Below, piece by piece: positions 58,900 to 64,000 of a DNA stretch of 64,000 nt. How positions within the stretch are numbered: the first letter of the stretch is position 1; each line of letters starts with the position of its first letter. Under the pieces are notes generated by a model. It made no database searches. It saw nothing but the letters and a program-made list of their open reading frames with translations, and was not told where the DNA came from. This stretch comes from ZC4RG17 sp036259475 (GTDB lineage Bacteria; Actinomycetota; Acidimicrobiia; Spongiisociales; ZC4RG35), in NCBI GenBank assembly GCA_036259475.1, contig DATABS010000056.1:1-64000 (forward strand), read 5' to 3'. The translations under genes and the position numbers were made by a program.

Positions 58900-59868
58900 A
58901 TGGCCAGACCGATCTTCCCCCAAACCGTCATCGCCGTGATCTGGGACTTCGACAAGACCCTGATACCCGGCAACATGCAGCGGCCCCTGTTCCGCCACTT
59001 CGACATCGACGAAGCGGCCTTCTGGGAGGAGGTCGACGGCCTCGAGAACTGGTACCGCCACCACGGCAACACGCTGATCGCCCGGGACACGCTCTACCTC
59101 AACCACCTACTGAGTTATGTCCAGTCGGGGCTCATGCCGGGACTGAGCAATGCCTTGCTCCGTGACCTGGGCTCGGAAATCGAGTTCTACGAGGGCATGC
59201 CCGAGTTCCTCGGCCGGATGAAAAAGGACATCGAATCCGATCCCCGCTTCTCCGAGCATCAGATCCACGTCGAGCACTACGTCATCTCGACCGGTCTTCG
59301 CCAGATGATCCTGGGCTCGGCGGTGGCGCCGTTCGTCACGGACGTGTGGGGCTCCGAGTTCACGGAGCTGGTGGCGCCACCGGGGTACGGCGACGGTCAG
59401 GATCGGCTCTTCTCACCTGACGCCGAGATCCGCCAGCTCATCTACACGATTGACAACACGACCAAGACGCGGGCGATCTTCGAGATCAACAAAGGCACCA
59501 ACAAGAACCGAAACATCGACGTCAACGCCAAGATCGCCCGAGAGGATCGCCGGGTCCCGTTCCAGAACATGATCTACATCGCCGACGGACCTTCCGATGT
59601 CCCGGTGTTCTCGGTCGTGGAAGCCAACGGCGGCCGTACCTACGCCGTCTACCGGCCGGGATCATCGGTCGAGTTCGAGCAGGCCAACCGGCTGCTGGAA
59701 CAGGATCGGATCGATGCTTTCGGCGAGGCGGACTACTCGGAAGGCTCCCACACCGCCATGTGGATCACCCACACCGCCGAAGGGATTGCCCGGCGCATAG
59801 TGCGTGATCGGGAAGAAGCCCTGTCGGAACGGGTGGGGCTGCCGCCGAAACACGTCGCCGACGACTGA
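58900..59868 (+). CDS. HAD-superfamily hydrolase
   Basis: A 322-residue HAD protein. Motif I IWDFDKTLIPG (nucleophile and acid/base Asp), motif II ISTG, and motif IV YIADGPSDVPVFS are present; a helical cap lies between 30 and 115. It is longer than simple HAD phosphatases, with a loop KGTNKNRNIDVNAKIA before motif IV. Substrate unknown. TAGCCT at 58876 gives a short leader. Confidence 0.85.
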   Translation: MARPIFPQTVIAVIWDFDKTLIPGNMQRPLFRHFDIDEAAFWEEVDGLENWYRHHGNTLIARDTLYLNHLLSYVQSGLMPGLSNALLRDLGSEIEFYEGMPEFLGRMKKDIESDPRFSEHQIHVEHYVISTGLRQMILGSAVAPFVTDVWGSEFTELVAPPGYGDGQDRLFSPDAEIRQLIYTIDNTTKTRAIFEINKGTNKNRNIDVNAKIAREDRRVPFQNMIYIADGPSDVPVFSVVEANGGRTYAVYRPGSSVEFEQANRLLEQDRIDAFGEADYSEGSHTAMWITHTAEGIARRIVRDREEALSERVGLPPKHVADD

Positions 59869-59891
59869 CCGCCCGCCGTTAAGGTGCCCCC

Positions 59892-60275
59892 ATGGATGGA
59901 CTGGTCGCCGCCCACTCCGGTATCCGCTGGCTCGTAGTCATCGGCCTCATCGTCACGGTGGTGGTCGCTTTCATGCGGTCCTCGTCCAACACGTTGCCCA
60001 CCGACCGCTGGCTGCAATGGGTGGCGATCCTCTTCGACATCCAGGTGGCACTGGGCATCATCCTCTACTTCGTCAACCAGGGATGGGAACAGGGCGGTTT
60101 CATCGCCTACTTCCATCCGCTCGGAATGCTGGCCGCCATCGCCCTCTTCCACATCGGCCTCAGACGCGGCCGGGAAGCAGAGTCCGGGGGCGGGTGGCGC
60201 ACCGTCGGCGTCATGACCTTGCTGTCGCTGGTGGTGGTGTTCGCCGCCATCCCGTGGCAGCGCGGCCCGATCTGA
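59892..60275 (+). CDS. four-helix membrane protein with conserved-type histidines
   Basis: A 127-residue protein with helices at about 10-28, 42-62, 71-90 and 101-119. Histidines sit at the start of helix 1 (AAHSGIRWL) and around helix 3 (YFHPLGMLAAIALFHIG), as in small heme-binding cytochrome b-like proteins; heme binding is inferred only. TAAGGT is 6 nt before the ATG (leaderless). Confidence 0.65.
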   Translation: MDGLVAAHSGIRWLVVIGLIVTVVVAFMRSSSNTLPTDRWLQWVAILFDIQVALGIILYFVNQGWEQGGFIAYFHPLGMLAAIALFHIGLRRGREAESGGGWRTVGVMTLLSLVVVFAAIPWQRGPI

Positions 60276-60285
60276 CCGAGTCGAG

Positions 60286-60332
60286 ACTGACGTGCAGGAA
60301 TCCGTCCTCACGACGGAAAATCGCACGTCAGT
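60286..60332. repeat. two-tier palindrome between convergent genes
   Basis: ACTGACGTGC (60286-60295) pairs with GCACGTCAGT (60323-60332); inside, TCCGTC pairs with GACGGA around CTCAC (60301-60317). It may be a bidirectional terminator or one copy of a dispersed palindromic repeat. Confidence 0.65.
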
Positions 60333-60333
60333 T

Positions 60334-60356
60334 CGGTGGTAGCACCGAGTTTTTTG
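60334..60356 (+). terminator. intrinsic terminator
   Basis: CGGTG-GTAG-CACCG followed by AGTTTTTT, just after the palindrome and ending at the deoD stop. It terminates rightward transcription from 59892. Confidence 0.65.
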
Positions 60357-60357
60357 G

Positions 60358-61074
60358 TCAGCCGGCGTCGATGACGACGGTCTCCAGGGCGACCTTGACC
60401 ATGTCATCGAAGGTCGTCTCCCGCTCCTCGGCCGTCGTCTCCGTTCCCTTCAGGATGTGGTCAGAGACGGTGAGGATTGTCAGCGAACGGGCGCCCTTTT
60501 CCGCCGCCACTCCGTAGAGGCCGGCGGCCTCCATCTCAACGGCCAGCACCCCCATGTCGCGCATTCGCTCGAACACTCCTTCCTCGGGGTTGTAGAAGAG
60601 GTCGGCGGAGTGGACGTTGCCCACCTTCACGGGCACGCCGGCCGCCTCGGCGGCCTGGAAGGCGGCCGACAGCAGGGCGAAATCGGCCGTGGCGGCGAAG
60701 TCGTATCCTCCGTAGCGCACCCGGTTGACCCCCGAGTCGGTGCAGGCGCCGAGGGCGAGTATCACGTCACGCAGTGCCAGGTCGGGTTGCAGCGCTCCGC
60801 AGGAGCCGACCCGGATCAGACGCTCCACTCCGTAGTGGGTGACGAGCTCGGTGGCGTAGATCGACGCCGACGGAATCCCCATCCCGGTGCCCATCGCCGA
60901 GACGGGAACGCCCTGGTAGCTGCCGGTGAAGCCGAGCATGTTCCGCACGGAATTGACCTCTTGCACGTCCTCGAGGAAGGTTTCGGCGATGTGCTGTGCG
61001 CGGAGGGGATCGCCGGGAAGCAGCACCGACGGAGCGAAGTCTCCCTCCTCGGCTGAGATGTGCGGGGTCGCCAT
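60358..61074 (-). CDS. deoD: purine nucleoside phosphorylase DeoD-type
   Basis: A 238-residue hexameric-type phosphorylase: GDFAPSVLLPGDPLRAQHIAE, GMGIPSASIYATEL, RVGSCGALQ, and the VLAVEMEAAGLYGVA plus SDHI motifs, all diagnostic. It phosphorolyses purine (deoxy)nucleosides. ATG follows GAGAGGAACC with a GATACT box about 25 nt upstream. Confidence 0.95.
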   Translation of the reverse strand: MATPHISAEEGDFAPSVLLPGDPLRAQHIAETFLEDVQEVNSVRNMLGFTGSYQGVPVSAMGTGMGIPSASIYATELVTHYGVERLIRVGSCGALQPDLALRDVILALGACTDSGVNRVRYGGYDFAATADFALLSAAFQAAEAAGVPVKVGNVHSADLFYNPEEGVFERMRDMGVLAVEMEAAGLYGVAAEKGARSLTILTVSDHILKGTETTAEERETTFDDMVKVALETVVIDAG

Positions 61075-61113
61075 TGGTTCCTCTCGTCTGCGGTCGGGAC
61101 GGCCAGTATCGCA

Positions 61114-62631
61114 TCAGCCGCCGAGCGGCGGCAGACCTCCCATCTCACGCACGGCGTCGATCGTGTCGGCGTCGGCGGGATCTTTGTCGGGGCGGTATCC
61201 ACGCACGCGGGCGAAGCGCAGGGCCACCCCGCCGGGGTAGCGGGTCGACCTCTGGACCCCGTCGAGCGCGATCTCCACCACCAACTCGGGCCGGACGAAA
61301 ACGGCCGACCGGGTCCGCCGCTCCTCGATCTCCTGAAAGCGCTGAGTCTGCCAGGTGAGCAGCTCGTCGGTCATGCCTTTGAACGTCTTCCCGACCATCA
61401 CGAAGCCGTCTTCGCTCCGGGCGCCCAGATGGAGGTTGGAAAGCCATCCCTGGCGGCGGCCATGACCCCACTCCGCCGCCAGCACCACGAGGTCCAGTGT
61501 GTGTACCGGCTTGACCTTGACCCAGGCGGCGCCCCGGCGTCCCGCCTCGTACCGCGAGTCCAGTGCCTTGACCATCACGCCTTCGTGGCGATGGGCCAGC
61601 GCATCGGCCAGCACGCCGGAGGCCTCCTCCGGCGACGCGGTGATGTGCTGGGGAATCAGGTCGTCTCCCACCAGACCCTCGAGCAGTCTCCTCCGTTCGG
61701 TGAGCGGTTCGTCGATCAGGTCGGCCCCATCCAGATGGAGCAGGTCGAAATAGAACGCCCGCATGCCCCGGCCTTCCATGACGTCGGTACCGAAGCGCCC
61801 GGCCGTCTCCTGGAAACTGGCGGGCAGCCCCTCAGGGTCGAAGGTGAGCGCCTCGCCGTCGAGGACGGCGCTCGAGCAGGCGAGACCGAGGGCTCGCTCC
61901 ACCACCTCGTCCAGCCGATCGGTCACCGGATTCAGATTCCTGGTGTAGATCGCCACGTCCTCACCCGAGCGGTGGACCTGTATGCGGATCCCGTCGAGTT
62001 TCCACTCCACCGCCGCGGGACCGGTCCGGTCGAGAGCGGAGGACAGATCCTCCGCGCTCTGCGCCAACATGGGCCTTATCGGCCGGAACAGCGTGAGGCC
62101 CACCTCCTTCAACGCCGGTTCGCCGCCGGTGAGAGCCAGAGCGGCCACCTCCCAGATCCGCCCGTCGAGCATGATCGCCCGCCTCACCGAATCCAGGGGA
62201 ACGTCGGCCGCCCGGGCGACGGCGTCGACCATGATCCCCTCGAGGGCGCCCTGGCGGATTTCACCGGCTAGCAAACCGAACAGGAACTGCTGCTCCGGTT
62301 CGGTGGCCGGACCCATCAGCCGCTCGACGAGTTCCCGACGACGGCGGTTCGAACCCGGACCCGAGGTGTGGACGAGCTCATCGAACACAGCAACCACCTC
62401 GTCGATCTGGAGGGACGCCTCTCTCGCCGGCGCCGGCGGATCCTTCAACGTCGCCCATCCGACGCCGAGCGCTCCCTGAGGGATGATCCCCGCCAGATAC
62501 GCCACCGCCGGCGCCACCGAATCCGCCGGAAGAGCGGCGAGAAAGGCGGCCAGATGATCGATCTTCTGTCGCCGCGACCGGGTGGCGGCCACATCCTCAG
62601 AGGTACGCACCAGGTCGAGGAAGTCGGTCAT
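61114..62631 (-). CDS. ligB: ATP-dependent DNA ligase (LigB type)
   Basis: A 505-residue ligase: N-terminal helical DNA-binding domain (1-200), adenylation domain with nucleophile lysine in AVEWKLDGIRIQVH, motif III FYFDLLHLDG, motif IV HEGVMVKALDS, motif V AWVKVKP, then an OB domain with VRPELVVEIALDGVQRS. ATG 62631 is preferred, with CATACT 7 nt upstream; GTG 62637 would add two residues. It seals nicks; no Ku or LigD-type domains are nearby, so not an NHEJ cassette. Confidence 0.94.
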   Translation of the reverse strand: MTDFLDLVRTSEDVAATRSRRQKIDHLAAFLAALPADSVAPAVAYLAGIIPQGALGVGWATLKDPPAPAREASLQIDEVVAVFDELVHTSGPGSNRRRRELVERLMGPATEPEQQFLFGLLAGEIRQGALEGIMVDAVARAADVPLDSVRRAIMLDGRIWEVAALALTGGEPALKEVGLTLFRPIRPMLAQSAEDLSSALDRTGPAAVEWKLDGIRIQVHRSGEDVAIYTRNLNPVTDRLDEVVERALGLACSSAVLDGEALTFDPEGLPASFQETAGRFGTDVMEGRGMRAFYFDLLHLDGADLIDEPLTERRRLLEGLVGDDLIPQHITASPEEASGVLADALAHRHEGVMVKALDSRYEAGRRGAAWVKVKPVHTLDLVVLAAEWGHGRRQGWLSNLHLGARSEDGFVMVGKTFKGMTDELLTWQTQRFQEIEERRTRSAVFVRPELVVEIALDGVQRSTRYPGGVALRFARVRGYRPDKDPADADTIDAVREMGGLPPLGG

Positions 62632-62672
62632 CGCCACGAGTATGTCAGGACCGCGCCCGGTATCGTCCCGGC

Positions 62673-63104
62673 ATGCCCCTCGTCTTCCCTACCAACCGTG
62701 ATGAGCTCCGACGCTGGCTGGAACGGGAGGGCGCCCCCAGACTTCCGGGACTACTCGGACTGGAGATCGTCGAACTGGGAGAGGGCCGCTGTGTCATGGA
62801 ATGTGACATAGACGAGCGGCATCTGGCTCCCAATGGCTACCTCCACGCCGCCGTGGTGGTCGCCCTGGCCGACACCGCAGCGGGATTCGGGTGTCTCGCA
62901 TCGCGACCCCATGACGCCGTCGGGTTCACCACCATCGAGCTCAAGACCAACCACGTCGGCAGCGTGGTGGAAGGACGCATCACCACCGAGGCAATGCTCG
63001 TCCACTCCGGAAGGACGACCCAGGTGTGGGACGCCCGGGTGACGAGCGAAGACACCGGCCGCAACCTGGCCTTCTTCCGCTGCACCCAGTTGTTGCTCTA
63101 CTGA
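62673..63104 (+). CDS. hotdog-fold thioesterase (PaaI-like)
   Basis: A 143-residue hotdog protein: HLAPNGYLHAAVVVALADTAAGFG is the PaaI/4HBT signature with the Asp in ALADTAAG, and TIELKTNHVGSVVEGRI is the second conserved strand. It hydrolyses an acyl-CoA or similar thioester. TATCGT is 6 nt before the ATG (leaderless); it faces away from the ligase gene. Confidence 0.88.
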   Translation: MPLVFPTNRDELRRWLEREGAPRLPGLLGLEIVELGEGRCVMECDIDERHLAPNGYLHAAVVVALADTAAGFGCLASRPHDAVGFTTIELKTNHVGSVVEGRITTEAMLVHSGRTTQVWDARVTSEDTGRNLAFFRCTQLLLY

Positions 63105-63105
63105 A

Positions 63106-64000
63106 TCAGCCCCCGAGAGCCCGATGGAGAAACGCCGCCATCGCTCCCCGGGTCACGGAGTCGTCGGGACAGAACCGGTCGTTGGCCGGCGGATTGCAGC
63201 CCCGGGTCACCCCCGTCGCCGCCAACCACTCGATATCCGCCTCGAACACGCTGGCGTTGTCGTCTGAGAAGTCGGTGGTCGAGCCGGCCGCCAGACCGGG
63301 AAGCGCCCGATGGAGGAACGCCGCCATCTGACCGCGGGTGACGGCGTCGTCAGGACAGAACTCGCTGTTGGCGGGCGGATTGCAGCCCTTGGTGATACCG
63401 GACTCGGCCAGCCACTCGATGTCGGCGGCGAAGATGTGCCCGCCGGTGTCGGTGAACGAGGGACCCTCAGGCGGGTCGATGGTCATGCGGATGGCGTTTC
63501 CGGATATCTCGCCCACGTTCACCTGAGCGCCGGCGATCGACCGCGAAGTTCCCGGCTGGATGACATGGGCGAGCGGGCTGGTGTAGGAATCGAGATCGAA
63601 GTCGTCGAACGACTCGACCGGGTACGGCTTGACCCGGCGAAAACCCGGCAACTTGGAGTCGTCGAAGAGGCAGTCGAACTCGCTGGTCGTGCAGATCTCC
63701 ACTTCGTACACCTCGATTCCGGCCCACTGGTCGGGTATCGGGTCGTACGTGGAAGGGACCCGCGCTCCGAAAACATAGATCCGACTTCCGGCCCGAAGGG
63801 CTGCCATCCGGACTCCATCCCCATCACCGGTGACGAGGTCGAAAGTCGACTCGCTTCCCGACACGACCCGGACCTCATCAGGATCGATCCATCCGGCGGC
63901 GTACAGGTTGATGGACGCCGTTGCATATGGGTCCGGATACGTGCCATAGCCGCCACCGTCCATCAGTCCGTAGTTGCCCGACATGACATCCAGAGCATTG
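63106..64000 (-). CDS. C-terminal part of a secreted metzincin-like protein with two Cys-bearing S-layer-like repeats (cut by window edge)
   Basis: 298 residues are visible; the frame is open to the window edge. The first residues NALDVMSGNYGLMDGG contain a D-V-M-S that looks like the Met-turn of metzincin zinc proteases (M6/M11-like), followed by YATASINLYAAGWIDP, typical after the catalytic site. The zinc motif would lie outside the window. Then a beta-rich region (about 45-175) and two repeats with GCNPPANSEFCP and GCNPPANDRFCP plus TRGQMAAFLHRALPG. Likely a surface-anchored protease; protease identity is moderate. Confidence 0.7.
   Translation of the reverse strand, partial: NALDVMSGNYGLMDGGGYGTYPDPYATASINLYAAGWIDPDEVRVVSGSESTFDLVTGDGDGVRMAALRAGSRIYVFGARVPSTYDPIPDQWAGIEVYEVEICTTSEFDCLFDDSKLPGFRRVKPYPVESFDDFDLDSYTSPLAHVIQPGTSRSIAGAQVNVGEISGNAIRMTIDPPEGPSFTDTGGHIFAADIEWLAESGITKGCNPPANSEFCPDDAVTRGQMAAFLHRALPGLAAGSTTDFSDDNASVFEADIEWLAATGVTRGCNPPANDRFCPDDSVTRGAMAAFLHRALGG

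Noticed and set aside
1..64000. tRNA or rRNA genes
   Set aside because: No gap shows a cloverleaf with a GTTCRANNC arm or rRNA-like conserved stretches; almost all sequence is coding.

Overview
The window is high-GC DNA (roughly two-thirds G+C by eye) from a member of the Actinomycetota, most likely class Acidimicrobiia. This placement is inferred. The support is a mycothiol glycosyltransferase (MshA) with its YbjN neighbour, two DinB/mycothiol-transferase-like proteins, a DUF3618/holin-X cluster, a group II truncated hemoglobin, a B12-type class II ribonucleotide reductase, secreted proteins with the cysteine-bearing S-layer-like repeat (GCNPP..FCP), and many starts that look leaderless. I found no rRNA, tRNA, CRISPR array, prophage or insertion sequence. 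About 69 protein genes are packed closely on both strands, often with 4-base ATGA/GTGA overlaps.

Layout. 1-5.7 kb: a divergent respiratory locus. Leftward run a cytochrome b6-like protein, a 2[4Fe-4S] ferredoxin, a four-helix membrane protein and a gene cut by the window edge. Rightward run a CcoN-like heme-copper oxidase homologue with none of the metal-ligand histidines and two membrane-anchored mono-heme cytochromes c, the first CcoO-like. Three of these proteins begin with the same short helical motif. This is the best candidate for an undescribed system. 5.7-8.4 kb: a structured-RNA candidate, a 44-bp palindrome, a SAM hydroxide adenosyltransferase, a Clp1-like kinase, and 600 bp of gene-free DNA with repeats, a second RNA-like fold and three DnaA-box-like sites. 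8.4-12.5 kb: a five-gene leftward operon (RsiG-like anti-sigma, asparaginase II, GNAT-like protein, mshA, ybjN). 12.6-19.7 kb: cell-wall peptidase, a MoaD-membrane fusion and metabolic enzymes. 19.7-22.7 kb: a divergent zinc-uptake locus with its Fur/Zur regulator.

24.2-29.1 kb: the intein-containing class II ribonucleotide reductase, preceded by a clear promoter and paired NrdR-type boxes. 29-33 kb: an adenylate cyclase and an envelope-stress-like DUF3618/holin-X operon. 33-42.7 kb: a PolX-like PHP protein, a SulP-STAS-cNMP transporter, an AI-2E family permease, a lipase-maturation-factor homologue and small enzymes. 42.6-43.2 kb: local gene decay, with an amidohydrolase remnant that has lost its core and a membrane-protein gene interrupted by an in-frame TGA. 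45-54.6 kb: dienelactone hydrolase, an orphan histidine kinase, an aminotransferase, a secreted repeat protein, an O-antigen-ligase-like protein, and an ECF sigma factor coupled to a membrane-anchored beta-propeller protein. 54.7-64 kb: a lytic transglycosylase with a structured leader, LhgO, an EVE protein, AzlCD, a HAD hydrolase, DeoD, an ATP-dependent DNA ligase, a thioesterase, and the C-terminal part of a secreted metzincin-like protein.

How the genes work together: the first locus probably forms one membrane electron-transfer complex between quinol and cytochrome c. The zinc, NrdR, ECF and cyclase loci are regulatory units whose control elements are partly visible. The three secreted proteins with cysteine-bearing repeats probably share one mode of surface attachment.
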